64,000 nucleotides of DNA, from positions 169,304 through 233,303 of the forward strand of contig QORU01000013.1 in the NCBI GenBank assembly GCA_003574785.1, written 5' to 3'. The DNA is from Taklimakanibacter deserti (GTDB taxonomy: Bacteria; Pseudomonadota; Alphaproteobacteria; Rhizobiales; Aestuariivirgaceae). A program made the translations under genes and the position numbers. The notes under the pieces are model-generated. The model was given only the letters and a program-made list of their open reading frames with translations, was not told the DNA's origin and did not search any database. Shown piece by piece: positions 9,196-17,377 of the stretch. Numbering within the stretch: the stretch's first letter is position 1; every line of letters starts with the position of its first letter.

Positions 9196-11225
9196 CGAAA
9201 TATCCCCTCGAGGTCGCGCGTCTCTCGGTCGCCTACCGTCAGGGCAATGGCTGGCTGCGCGTCGTCGATGACGTGAGTTTCGCCGTGGCCAAGGGGGAGG
9301 TCTTCGGCCTCGTCGGGGAATCGGGCTGCGGCAAGTCCACCGTCGCCTTGCAGCTCCTCGGCTATCGCCATCCGGCGACCCGGATCGAGAAGGGCGAGGT
9401 CAGGCTCAATGGCGTGAACATCCTCTCCTTGCCGCGGCCCGAGCTCGATCGCCTGCGCGGCGTCGATGTGAGCTTCGTGCCGCAGAATCCGACGACGGCG
9501 CTCAATCCCGGCATTCTCATCGGCGAGCAGATCGCGGAAGTCCTCGCCGCCCACGGCAAGTTCCAGGGGAGCCATGCCGCGGGCAAACGCGTGCTCAAGC
9601 TCCTCGATCTCGTCGGCCTGCCGGCGACGGACGCCTTCGCGAGGCGTTATCCGCATCAGCTGTCCGGCGGCCAGCAGCAGCGCGTCTGCATCGCCATGGC
9701 GCTCGCTTGCGACCCGGGCTTCGTCGTGCTCGACGAGCCGACGACCGGCCTCGATGTGACGACACAGGAGCAGATCGTCTCGCTGCTGGTCGACCTGCGG
9801 GCCAGGCTCGGCATGTCCATGCTCTATGTGACACATGATCTGGGGCTTCTGGCGCAGATCGCCGATCGCATCGGCGTCATGTATGCCGGCCGCCTGGTCG
9901 AGATCGCGCCGAGCGATGTGTTGTTCGCCGATCCACGGCATCCTTACACGCAAGGCCTTATCGGCTCCATTCCGCGCATCGAGGATCGCTCCGGAACGCC
10001 GGCGGCGCCCATGCGCGGCTTGCTCGAGCGCCAGGCGCTGCCGCCCGGCTGTCCCTTCGCGCCGCGCTGCGACCATGCGCTCGAGCCCTGCTTCGCGACG
10101 CGGCAGAATCTCGCAGATGAAAGCGACGGCCGCTCGGTGGCCTGCTGGCGCTGGCGCGAGATCCCACCGCGGCACGCGGAGAACGTCGCGGCGCTGCCGC
10201 CGCGCGAGGCCAGGGCCGATGCGCTTCTCGCCATCCGCAATCTCAACATCGTCTATGGCAAGGGCGCGAAACAGTTCCAGGCCCTGCATGACATATCGCT
10301 GAGCGTCGCCGAGGGCGAGACCTTCGCCTTGGTGGGCGAGTCGGGCAGCGGCAAATCCACACTGGCGCGGGCGATCGCCGGCCTCGTCTCGCCGGCCAAG
10401 GGCGAGATCAGCCTCTCGGGCGTTGCGCTGCCGCCTCAGGTCAAGGACCGTAGCGACGATCAGCGCCGGCGCATCCAGTATATTTTCCAGAATCCCGACG
10501 CCTCGCTCAATCCCCGCGCCAGGATCGGCAGCATCGTGGCGCGGGTGATCGAGTTCTTCTTCCGCGCCGAGCGGAGCGCGCAAGCCGCGCGCGTCGCCGA
10601 GGCGCTCGGCGACGTCAGGCTCGACCAGAAATATGCCGGCCGCTTTGCCGATCAATTGTCGGGCGGCGAGCGCCAGCGCGTCGCGATCGCGCGCGCCTTG
10701 GTCGCCGAGCCGTCCTTGCTGCTCTGCGACGAGATCCTCTCGGCCCTCGACGTCTCGGTCCAGGCCAATATCCTGGCGCTGTTGCAAAGGCTCAAGGCCG
10801 AGCATGGCATCACCATGCTGTTCATCTCGCATGACCTTGCGGTCGTGCGCATGCTGGCCGATCGCGTCTGCGTGCTCTTCCGCGGCGAGATCATGGAGAT
10901 CGGCCCTCGCGACCAGGTCTTCGAGGCGCCGTTCCATCCTTATACCCACAGCCTCCTGATGGCGGTGCCGAGCCCGCGCAAAAGGCGCAAACCCGCTGCT
11001 CTGCGCCGGTCGCTGGCCACGGTCGCGCAAGCGGGCACGGCTTGCGTCTATGCCGGGCGCTGCGCCTGGAAGAAGGGAGCGATCTGCGAGACGGAAGCGC
11101 CGCCCTGGCGCGAGACGGCAGCCGGCCTTCGCCTGCGCTGCCATCTGACGCTCGATGAGCTGGCGAGCCGGGCAGAGTGGCCGCAATCGGATCGCAACAC
11201 CGTCTCGCGAAAGGCGGCCTCATAA
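9192..11225 (+). CDS. fused dipeptide ABC transporter ATP-binding protein (DppD-DppF in one chain)
   Basis: A 677-residue cytosolic protein with two complete nucleotide-binding domains. The first (about 1-320) has Walker [10 protein letters not shown] at 42-50, signature LSGGQQQRV and Walker [12 protein letters not shown]. The second (about 345-670) has Walker [10 protein letters not shown] near 381, signature LSGGERQRV and [11 protein letters not shown]. Each ends in the oligopeptide-transporter C-terminal extension with clustered cysteines ([15 protein letters not shown] and [15 protein letters not shown]). In those extensions DppD/F-type proteins may hold an Fe-S cluster. The ATG at 9192 overlaps the previous stop; a longer frame upstream only duplicates permease sequence. 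Fused DppDF chains are common in alphaproteobacteria. Confidence 0.92.
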   Translation: MTKYPLEVARLSVAYRQGNGWLRVVDDVSFAVAKGEVFGLVGESGCGKSTVALQLLGYRHPATRIEKGEVRLNGVNILSLPRPELDRLRGVDVSFVPQNPTTALNPGILIGEQIAEVLAAHGKFQGSHAAGKRVLKLLDLVGLPATDAFARRYPHQLSGGQQQRVCIAMALACDPGFVVLDEPTTGLDVTTQEQIVSLLVDLRARLGMSMLYVTHDLGLLAQIADRIGVMYAGRLVEIAPSDVLFADPRHPYTQGLIGSIPRIEDRSGTPAAPMRGLLERQALPPGCPFAPRCDHALEPCFATRQNLADESDGRSVACWRWREIPPRHAENVAALPPREARADALLAIRNLNIVYGKGAKQFQALHDISLSVAEGETFALVGESGSGKSTLARAIAGLVSPAKGEISLSGVALPPQVKDRSDDQRRRIQYIFQNPDASLNPRARIGSIVARVIEFFFRAERSAQAARVAEALGDVRLDQKYAGRFADQLSGGERQRVAIARALVAEPSLLLCDEILSALDVSVQANILALLQRLKAEHGITMLFISHDLAVVRMLADRVCVLFRGEIMEIGPRDQVFEAPFHPYTHSLLMAVPSPRKRRKPAALRRSLATVAQAGTACVYAGRCAWKKGAICETEAPPWRETAAGLRLRCHLTLDELASRAEWPQSDRNTVSRKAAS

Positions 11226-11252
11226 GGATTGCCAGGCGGCCGCGGGCTTCCT

Positions 11253-11768
11253 ATGCCTATGCGGATGAGCACCAGCGCTCTCCATATTCGCGACTTCAGC
11301 GAAGCTGATTGGCCGAAAGTCTGGCCGATCGTGCAGGGCATCGTCTTGGCCGAGGACACGTTCACTTACGACCCGGCGATGACCGCTGAACAGGCGCACG
11401 GCATCTGGATCGCGCCGCCGCCCGGACGGACGGTCGTGGCCGTCGCGGGACCGCGGGTTCTCGGCACCGCCAAGATGGGACCAAACCGGGCAGGACCGGG
11501 TGCGCATGTGGCGACGGCGAGCTTCATGGTCGCGGCCGATGCGCGGGGACGTGGTGTGGGCACGGCGCTGCTGGTCGATGCGCTCGCCTGGGCGCGTGAA
11601 CAGGGCTATGCGGGCATGCAGTTCAATGCCGTCGCCGCCTCGAACGCCGCCGCCATCCGGCTTTATGAGCGGCATGGCTTTGCCATCGTCGGCACGGTTC
11701 CCGGCGCCTTCGCCCATCCAAGCCTCGGCCGCGTCGGCCTTCACATCATGTATTGCGGATTTACCTGA
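11253..11768 (+). CDS. GNAT family N-acetyltransferase
   Basis: About 171 residues with a single acetyltransferase fold: IRDFSEADWPKVWPIV opens the domain, and VAADARGRGVGTALLVDAL is the acetyl-CoA-binding motif A (R/Q-x-x-G-x-G/A). NAVAASNAAAIRLYERHGF and IVGTVPGAF close the domain. It resembles the phosphinothricin/amino-acid N-acetyltransferase subgroup, so an amino acid or amino-acid analogue is a plausible substrate. The start is uncertain: ATGs at 11253 and 11265 and a TTG at 11229 are all in frame and none has a strong ribosome site. It follows the Dpp-type operon after 27 bp and converges with the next gene, overlapping it by 8 bp. Confidence 0.82.
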   Translation: MPMRMSTSALHIRDFSEADWPKVWPIVQGIVLAEDTFTYDPAMTAEQAHGIWIAPPPGRTVVAVAGPRVLGTAKMGPNRAGPGAHVATASFMVAADARGRGVGTALLVDALAWAREQGYAGMQFNAVAASNAAAIRLYERHGFAIVGTVPGAFAHPSLGRVGLHIMYCGFT

Positions 11769-12507
11769 GGATCCCTGAATCCCGGATCGCCCTGGCGAGG
11801 ATCATGGCGAAACGCTCCTGGCCCTCGGCCGCCGCGACACGGTCCTGGCGGAACTCGACTTGCAGATAATCGAGCCCATGCGCCAGCGCATGTTCGGGCG
11901 TCGAATAATCGGCGCGGGGGTCCATGTCATAGGGCTCGTTGTCGCCGACCACGAGATCGGGCATGCGCCGCAAGGCGACGAGCACGGGATCGGTGGCCCT
12001 GCGGTCTTCATTGGAGGAGAGCGAGATCTCCCACGGACGGTGGCCGCCGCCATTCATCCGGTCGGTCATCGAATGGATGGAGAGGAAGAGGGGCCGCTCA
12101 GCTTTGGCGAGCCTCTCCGCCACGACCCGCCGGCAGGCATCGTGATAAGTGGTGAAATAGGCGTCGATACGATGGCGCCGCTGCGCCGGGGTCAGCCCCG
12201 CATTGCCGGGAATGACGGTCCCGTCGCTCGTCAACGGGATGAGGGTCGGATCATCGAGCTTGCGGTTGCAGTCGATCACGAGCCGCGAGGTCCCGCACAG
12301 TATGGCCGGCGCATCGAAAGCTTCCGCGAGACGGCGCGCGATCGGCGTGGCGCCGATATCCCAGGCGATATGGCGTTGCATGTCCTGCGGCGCGACACCG
12401 AGATCGCCAATCGCTTGCGGCACGGCGTTGCTCGCATGATCGCAGACGATGACGATCCCGGCCTTGCCGGTGGGATTGACGATGTCGAAGGGAGCGGTCC
12501 AGCTCAT
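11761..12507 (-). CDS. N-formylglutamate amidohydrolase family protein
   Basis: A 248-residue zinc-dependent hydrolase family member (HutG/COG3931-like) expected to release formate and glutamate from N-formyl-L-glutamate. Supporting segments are VIVCDHASNAVP near the N-terminus (metal-binding D-H), DIGATPIARRLAEAFDAPAI, SRLVIDCNR, LFLSIHSMTDRMNGG (second His) and VEFRQD near the end. The ATG at 12507 is preferred over an in-frame TTG at 12546, because the latter falls within an inverted repeat that looks like an operator. Divergent to the RpiR gene, it probably belongs to the same regulon as the glutamine-synthetase-like gene at 13447. Related enzymes act on other N-acyl amino acids, so the exact substrate is unproven. 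Confidence 0.85.
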   Translation of the reverse strand: MSWTAPFDIVNPTGKAGIVIVCDHASNAVPQAIGDLGVAPQDMQRHIAWDIGATPIARRLAEAFDAPAILCGTSRLVIDCNRKLDDPTLIPLTSDGTVIPGNAGLTPAQRRHRIDAYFTTYHDACRRVVAERLAKAERPLFLSIHSMTDRMNGGGHRPWEISLSSNEDRRATDPVLVALRRMPDLVVGDNEPYDMDPRADYSTPEHALAHGLDYLQVEFRQDRVAAAEGQERFAMILARAIRDSGILR

Positions 12508-12539
12508 CTTGGCCAAGCCTATGGAGAGGCGCGCCGTCT

Positions 12540-12588
12540 CTGTCAATATTCATTACTGAATTGACAGGAATTTCGGAACCTGTAACAA
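12540..12588 (+). promoter_or_regulatory. RpiR-gene promoter with overlapping inverted repeat (candidate operator)
   Basis: CTGTCAAT (12540-12547) and ATTGACAG (12560-12567) are perfect 8-bp inverted arms separated by 12 bases. The right arm contains the -35 box TTGACA (12561-12566), which is followed after 16 bp by TAACAA (12583-12588). The ATG of the RpiR gene is only eight bases beyond the -10, so the transcript would be nearly or fully leaderless. Autoregulation by the RpiR protein through this repeat is inferred. Confidence 0.5.
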
Positions 12589-12595
12589 ATCATTC

Positions 12596-13495
12596 ATGAT
12601 CGCCGGAACCGATTTTCACGCCATTGCCGAGCGCATCGAGGCTGTCGCCCAAGACATCACGCCGGCAGAGCAGAAAGTGGCGCGTGAATTGACGACGAGC
12701 GGCATGCTGGCGGGCTTCGAGACGGTCGCGGCCTTGGCCGGGCGTGCCGGCGTTTCGGGACCGACGGTCGTCCGCTTCATCGCCAGGCTCGGCTTCTTGA
12801 GCTACACCGATTTCCAGAAGGTTCTGTTGCGCGAGATGGAAGCGCGCAGCACGTCGCCGCTGTCGCTTTATCATCGTGCGGAAGCGCGCCCGGGCACGCT
12901 ATTGCGCGAATCCGCCGCTGCCTTCTCCGCCTGCGTGACCGAGACCTTCCGGCGCCTCTCCGTCGCCGATTTCGAGCTGGCGGTCGCAGCCCTGTCGGAT
13001 CCGCGCAACCGCATCCTCATCACCGGGGGCCGGTTCACGAAGCTTCACGCCGAGATGCTCTATCTGCATCTCTTCCAGATGCGCTCCAATGTTTCGACCT
13101 TGCTGCCGGGCCTGCAATCGCGCGCCGACCAGCTTCTCGAGGTCGGTCCGCGCAGCGTCCTCGTCGCCTATGACTTCCGTCGCTACGAAGCCGAGACGGT
13201 CGACGTCGTCAGGCGTGCCAAGGAGCGCGGCGCAACGGTGATCGTCATCACCGATCCGTGGAATTCGCCGGCGGCGCGCTACGCCCATGCCGTGCTCTCA
13301 GCCGAGGTCGAGTCGCTGTCGCCGTTCGATTCGATGGTGCCGGCTTGCGCGCTGACCGAAGCCTTGATCGCCGAGCTGACGGTGCGCGCCGGCCGGAAGG
13401 GCCGCGAAAGAATACAGGACCTCGAGATCCTCAGGGAGGGATATGAATGGCACGAAGAAGTAAAGCCGCGAGGCCGGCGAAAGAAAGCCGGCTGA
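12596..13495 (+). CDS. MurR/RpiR family transcriptional regulator
   Basis: A 299-residue regulator with an N-terminal helix-turn-helix of the RpiR type and a C-terminal SIS (sugar isomerase) domain. The HTH spans about residues 18-78 (TPAEQKVARELTTSGMLAGF, VSGPTVVRFIARLGFLSYTD, FQKVLLREM). The SIS domain spans about 125-265 (RNRILITGGRFTKLHAEMLY, VLVAYDFRRYEAETVDVV, ATVIVITDPWNSPAARYA). SIS domains usually sense phosphosugars, but RpiR proteins beside amino-acid or polyamine genes also exist. Its 3' end overlaps the glutamine-synthetase-like gene by 49 bp in another frame, so the two are cotranscribed. Confidence 0.9.
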   Translation: MIAGTDFHAIAERIEAVAQDITPAEQKVARELTTSGMLAGFETVAALAGRAGVSGPTVVRFIARLGFLSYTDFQKVLLREMEARSTSPLSLYHRAEARPGTLLRESAAAFSACVTETFRRLSVADFELAVAALSDPRNRILITGGRFTKLHAEMLYLHLFQMRSNVSTLLPGLQSRADQLLEVGPRSVLVAYDFRRYEAETVDVVRRAKERGATVIVITDPWNSPAARYAHAVLSAEVESLSPFDSMVPACALTEALIAELTVRAGRKGRERIQDLEILREGYEWHEEVKPRGRRKKAG

Positions 13496-14805
13496 AGTCA
13501 GGCGCCGACGGCGAGACCGTCCTCCTGGTGTGGACCGACTATGTCGGCCTCGCCCGCTGCCGCGGCGTGCCGGTTTCCGCCTTCAAGGACCGCCATGCGC
13601 ATGGCCTGGGCTGGGCCGTGGCCGGCCAGGCCCTGACGCCTTTCGAGGATATCGCGCCCAATCCCTGGGGGCCGATGACCGAAGTGCGCCAGACGCCGGT
13701 GCTCGCGACCGAGACGCGCATCGCCATCTGGGACGATGCGCCCGCCTTCCACTTCGCGCTGTGCGACTCGCTCATTGCCGGCCAGAGCTGGGATTGCTGC
13801 GTGCGCGGCTTCCTGAAGAAGGCGCTCGCCGATCTCGAGCGCGAGTCAGGCCTCACCATCGCGGCGGCCTTCGAGCATGAGTTCCTGCTCACCGGTAATG
13901 ATCTTCCCTGGATCGTGCCCTTCTCGGTCGAGCAGATGCGGGTGGTGGCGCCGTTCACCGCCGATCTCACCCGCGCACTCCTCGCCGCCGATGTCGGCCT
14001 CGAAACGGTCGAGCCCGAATATGGCGTCTGCCAATATGAGATCTCCTGTGGGCCGGCCATCGGGATCGCCGGCGCCGACCGTGCCGTCATCGCCCGCGAG
14101 GTCATCCGCGAGGCGGCGCGCCGCAAAGGTTTCCGCGCCAGCTTCACGCCCAAGCCAACGCCTTCGAGCGTCGGCAACGGCGCCCATGTGCATTTCAGCC
14201 TCGTCGACAGCAAGGGCGTGAACCGCACTTTCGATGCGAAGGAGCCGGCAACCCTGTCACGGCTGGCCCAGCATTTCACCGCCGGCGTCGTCCGCTATAT
14301 GCCAGAATTCTGCGCTTTGGTGGCGCCTTCGCCGGTTTCCTATTTGCGGCTTGGCCCGCATCACTGGTCTTGCGGCTATGCCGCCTTCGGCATCCAGAAC
14401 CGTGAAGCCACCATCCGTTCCTGTCCATCGCCCGACCCCAAGAAGAACGCAAAGGCCTTCAATCTCGAATTGCGGCCGCCCGATGCGACGGCAAGCCCCT
14501 ATATGGTCTTAGGCGCCCTGGTGCGCGCCGGCCTCGAAGGCATCCGCCAGAAGCTGCCTTTGCCGGCGATCCTCGATCGCGATCCCGCCGACTATTCCGA
14601 CAAGGAAAGAGCCAAGCTTGGCGTGCGCACGCTGCCGTCCTCGCTCGGCGAGGCGCTCGATCTCATGCGCAAGAGCGAGGTCGTTTCGAGCTGGCTGCCC
14701 GATCTCATGCGCGAATCCTATGTCGCAGTGAAGCGCAAGGAGATCGAGATGTTTGCCGACGCTACACCGGAAGCCATGTGCAAGAGGTATCACGATGCCT
14801 ATTGA
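13447..14805 (+). CDS. glutamine synthetase family protein (gamma-glutamyl-ligase type)
   Basis: A 452-residue member of the GS superfamily in the PuuA/FluG branch, probably an ATP-dependent ligase joining glutamate to ammonia or an amine. Active-site landmarks are present: EHE at 143-145, EPEYGVCQYE from 189, the HVH metal/substrate motif at 247-249, the NREATIRSCPS strand (arginine ligands) and LELRPPDATASPYMVLGAL. The first 130 residues are a short beta-grasp domain. A GGGAGG-like site lies before the ATG at 13447. The gene downstream encodes a FluG-type amidohydrolase, so this pair looks like the two halves of fungal FluG encoded separately. Classical ammonia-assimilating GlnA is unlikely, because that adenylylatable form is longer and sits in another context. 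Confidence 0.88.
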   Translation: MARRSKAARPAKESRLKSGADGETVLLVWTDYVGLARCRGVPVSAFKDRHAHGLGWAVAGQALTPFEDIAPNPWGPMTEVRQTPVLATETRIAIWDDAPAFHFALCDSLIAGQSWDCCVRGFLKKALADLERESGLTIAAAFEHEFLLTGNDLPWIVPFSVEQMRVVAPFTADLTRALLAADVGLETVEPEYGVCQYEISCGPAIGIAGADRAVIAREVIREAARRKGFRASFTPKPTPSSVGNGAHVHFSLVDSKGVNRTFDAKEPATLSRLAQHFTAGVVRYMPEFCALVAPSPVSYLRLGPHHWSCGYAAFGIQNREATIRSCPSPDPKKNAKAFNLELRPPDATASPYMVLGALVRAGLEGIRQKLPLPAILDRDPADYSDKERAKLGVRTLPSSLGEALDLMRKSEVVSSWLPDLMRESYVAVKRKEIEMFADATPEAMCKRYHDAY

Positions 14806-15934
14806 GAGCGCCCTCACGCTGCCGCTGATCGATCATCATTGCCACGGCATATCGCCGGCCGAGCTCGACCTGAAGCAGTTCCAAGCCCTGTTCTCGGAGA
14901 GCTATCGCCCGCCGCCGCCCGGCACCAACGAGTTCCAGAAGCCGCTCGGCCTCGCCATTCGCGCCTTCTGCGCGCCGCTTCTGGATCTCGAGCCGCATGC
15001 CGCGGGCGAAGCCTATGTCGAACGCCGCCTCAAGCTCGGCGCTGCCGAAGTCAACCGCCGGCTGATGCAGGCCGCGAGGCTCGATTGCCTCATCGTCGAT
15101 ACCGGCCATCGCTCCAATGCCATCCACACATTCGAGGAGACAGGCGGGCTGGCCGGACGTCCGGCCCATGAGGTGGTGCGCATCGAGGCCATTCTCGAAG
15201 AGGTGGCGGCATCGGGCGTGTCGGCCGAGAATTTTGCGAAGGCTTTCGCCGACCGGCTGGCCGAGCGCACCGCCAAGGCCGTCGGCCTCAAATCCATCGT
15301 CGCCTATCGCTCGACCTTCGCCATTCCGCAGACGGCGCCCGAGACGAGCGAGGTCGTGACCGCTGTCGGTGCCTGGATGAAAGCTGCGGCAGCGGCCGGA
15401 CGCTTCCGTGTCAGCGATCCGACGATCATCCGCCATGGCCTGTGGGTGGGAGCCGAAATCTGCCGGGCGAAGAAGCTGCCGCTCCAGCTCCATGTCGGTT
15501 TCGGCGATCCCGACATCTATATGCATGCCTGCGATCCGACCCATTTCACCGACTTCATCGCCGCCATGGAGAAGTGGGATGTGCCGATCACGCTTCTGCA
15601 CAACTGGCCCTTTCTCAAGGAGGCGCAGTGGATGTCGGAGGTCTTCGCCAATGTCTATTACGACGCCGGCGTGATCCTCAATTATGGAGCGGCCGAATCG
15701 GAGCGCATCCTGCGCGAGGCGCTGCAGGTCGGAAAATTCCAGAAATTCCTGTTCTCGACCGACGCCTTCGGGCTCGCAGAGCTCTATTATCTCGGGGCCT
15801 TCCTGTTCCGCCGCGCCTTCGCCAGCATCCTCGACGATTGGATTGCCGATGGCTTCATGACGGCGCGCGATGCCGATGAGATCGTCCGGCTCGTCGCGCA
15901 GGAGAATGCGCGCCGCATCTACCCAGGGGTTTGA
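14795..15934 (+). CDS. amidohydrolase family protein, FluG N-terminal-domain type
   Basis: A 379-residue TIM-barrel metal hydrolase (amidohydrolase-2 family). The metal-binding H-x-H-type motif is in IDHHCHG near residue 12. Later histidines occur in LPLQLHVGFGDPD and ITLLHNWPF, and the catalytic aspartate is likely in FLFSTDAFGLAELYYLG. The ATG at 14795, with AGAGG seven bases upstream, lies inside the end of the GS-like gene (11-bp overlap), implying translational coupling. A GS-like ligase plus this hydrolase may first gamma-glutamylate an amine and later cleave the product. Substrate unknown. Confidence 0.85.
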   Translation: MPIESALTLPLIDHHCHGISPAELDLKQFQALFSESYRPPPPGTNEFQKPLGLAIRAFCAPLLDLEPHAAGEAYVERRLKLGAAEVNRRLMQAARLDCLIVDTGHRSNAIHTFEETGGLAGRPAHEVVRIEAILEEVAASGVSAENFAKAFADRLAERTAKAVGLKSIVAYRSTFAIPQTAPETSEVVTAVGAWMKAAAAAGRFRVSDPTIIRHGLWVGAEICRAKKLPLQLHVGFGDPDIYMHACDPTHFTDFIAAMEKWDVPITLLHNWPFLKEAQWMSEVFANVYYDAGVILNYGAAESERILREALQVGKFQKFLFSTDAFGLAELYYLGAFLFRRAFASILDDWIADGFMTARDADEIVRLVAQENARRIYPGV

Positions 15935-15936
15935 GA

Positions 15937-16542
15937 TTACAGCCCGAAGGCCGCGACGGCCGCGATCGACATATAGATGACGGCGCTTCCCAAGGCGGCG
16001 AGGTTCCCGAACCGCGTTGGATCATAGCGCCCCGACTGCCGGAAGCGCTTCATGGCGAAGACGAGAACGAGCTCGAGGATGAAGGATGTGGCCAGGAACA
16101 ATGCACCCAGAATCGTGGCCTGCAGCGCGATCGAGTGGCCGGGCCTGATGAATTGCGGGAAGAAGGCGGTATAGAAGCCGAGGGCGACGGGATTGCTGAG
16201 GGAGACGGCGAGTCCGTCGAAGAAAGGCCTTCCGGAATGATCGGCTGTCGGGCCGCGCGGAACACGCCGGAGGGCTCTGAAAGCGAGCCACGCGAGATAG
16301 ACGATGCCGGCAAGTGACAGCCATTGAAACAGTGAGGGTAAGAGCTCGCCCGAGATGACGAGGCCCGCAAGCGTTGCGCTGAGGGCGAGAAGCCTGCCGA
16401 GCTCGACCCCGAGGACGGTCGCAATGCCGGTCGCGGCACCGCCGCGCAACGTATTGTGACTGACAATGGCCATGACCGGGCCGGGCATGAGGAGAAGCAG
16501 GATCGTCGCGGTCAGGAACGGGGCGATGGTCTGCCAGTCCAT
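15937..16542 (-). CDS. LysE/RhtB family amino-acid exporter, copy 1
   Basis: A 201-residue inner-membrane protein with five to six membrane segments. The LysE signature is near the N-terminus (FLTATILLLLMPGPVMAIVS, then NTLRGGAATGIATVLGVELG), and SNPVALGFYTAFFPQF lies mid-protein. The family exports amino acids or similar small molecules by proton exchange. The ATG at 16542 aligns with the start of the next gene. It is a close paralogue of the protein at 16573 (shared FLTAT, MPGP/TPGP, NTLR-G, LGVELG, WLSLAGI segments), so the pair arose by tandem duplication. It converges with the amidohydrolase gene two bases away. Confidence 0.9.
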   Translation of the reverse strand: MDWQTIAPFLTATILLLLMPGPVMAIVSHNTLRGGAATGIATVLGVELGRLLALSATLAGLVISGELLPSLFQWLSLAGIVYLAWLAFRALRRVPRGPTADHSGRPFFDGLAVSLSNPVALGFYTAFFPQFIRPGHSIALQATILGALFLATSFILELVLVFAMKRFRQSGRYDPTRFGNLAALGSAVIYMSIAAVAAFGL

Positions 16543-16572
16543 GAGTCACCTCGCACGATCGGTCGCGCTGGC

Positions 16573-17202
16573 TCATACCGGGACATTGGCAAGTCCGAGG
16601 AGGGCGAAGGCGGCGATGCAAAGATAGAGTGCGGCGCTGCCGAGTTCGGCGAGCCGGTCGAAACCGGGGCGGCCGAAGCTCGGGGACGGCCGCAGGCGCG
16701 CCGCCGCTGCGATGCAAATCATGTCGAAGACAAGCGATGCGCCGAGAAATATCGCGCCCAGCATGACCAGCTGCTGAAGCAGCGGATGGTGCGGGCTGAC
16801 AAATTGCGGAAAGAAGGCGGTGTAGAAGATGAGCGTGGCGGGGTTGCTGGAGGCGATGGTCAGGCCGTCGATGATCGGCCGGGAAGTGCTCTTGATGTTC
16901 GTCTCATGCGAAGAGGCTTTCCGGGAGCGAAACGCCCTTATCGCCAGCCAGATGAGATAGGCTATGCCGGCGAGCGAAATCCATCGAAACAGCAGCGGCA
17001 TGAATTCCTGCGAAAGGATCAAGCCGGTGAATACGGCACCGAGCACGAGCACCTCGCCGAGCTCGACGCCGAGAGCGGTCAAGAGCCCGGCCGTCATGCC
17101 CTTCCGCAATGTGTTGTGAACGACAATCGCCACGACCGGGCCCGGCGTGACCAGGAGGAGAAGCGTCGCGGTGAGGAACGGTGCAAGGAGCTGCAAATCC
17201 AA
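16573..17202 (-). CDS. LysE/RhtB family amino-acid exporter, copy 2
   Basis: A 209-residue paralogue of the previous gene: FLTATLLLLVTPGPVVAIVV, HNTLRKGMTAGLLTALGVEL and SSNPATLIFYTAFFPQFVSP are the family motifs. The start is a TTG at 17202 preceded by AGGAG with seven bases between, and the resulting N-terminus (MDLQLLAPFLTAT) aligns exactly with that of copy 1 (MDWQTIAPFLTAT). The 30-bp gap to copy 1 indicates one transcript. The substrate is not evident; two slightly different exporters could pair as a heteromer or have diverged in specificity. Confidence 0.9.
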   Translation of the reverse strand: MDLQLLAPFLTATLLLLVTPGPVVAIVVHNTLRKGMTAGLLTALGVELGEVLVLGAVFTGLILSQEFMPLLFRWISLAGIAYLIWLAIRAFRSRKASSHETNIKSTSRPIIDGLTIASSNPATLIFYTAFFPQFVSPHHPLLQQLVMLGAIFLGASLVFDMICIAAAARLRPSPSFGRPGFDRLAELGSAALYLCIAAFALLGLANVPV

Positions 17203-17377
17203 TTTCGATCTCCTGAGAGGCTGCCGTCAGCATCGGTTGCGAGCGGACGCACCAAATCGAACGACCGGATGGACCGGCCGCTTTTCTAGGCACCAGGCGT
17301 GTGCAAGCACGATGGATCCGGCCACCCTCTCGTGGTCGCTGCCTTGCGATGCTGAGGGGAAGCGGCTTACGGATCGC

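Noticed and set aside
8967..11186. A 739-codon minus-strand frame opposite the fused Dpp ATPase
   Set aside because: The plus strand has all ABC motifs with correct spacing; the antisense product resembles nothing and has shadow-type composition.
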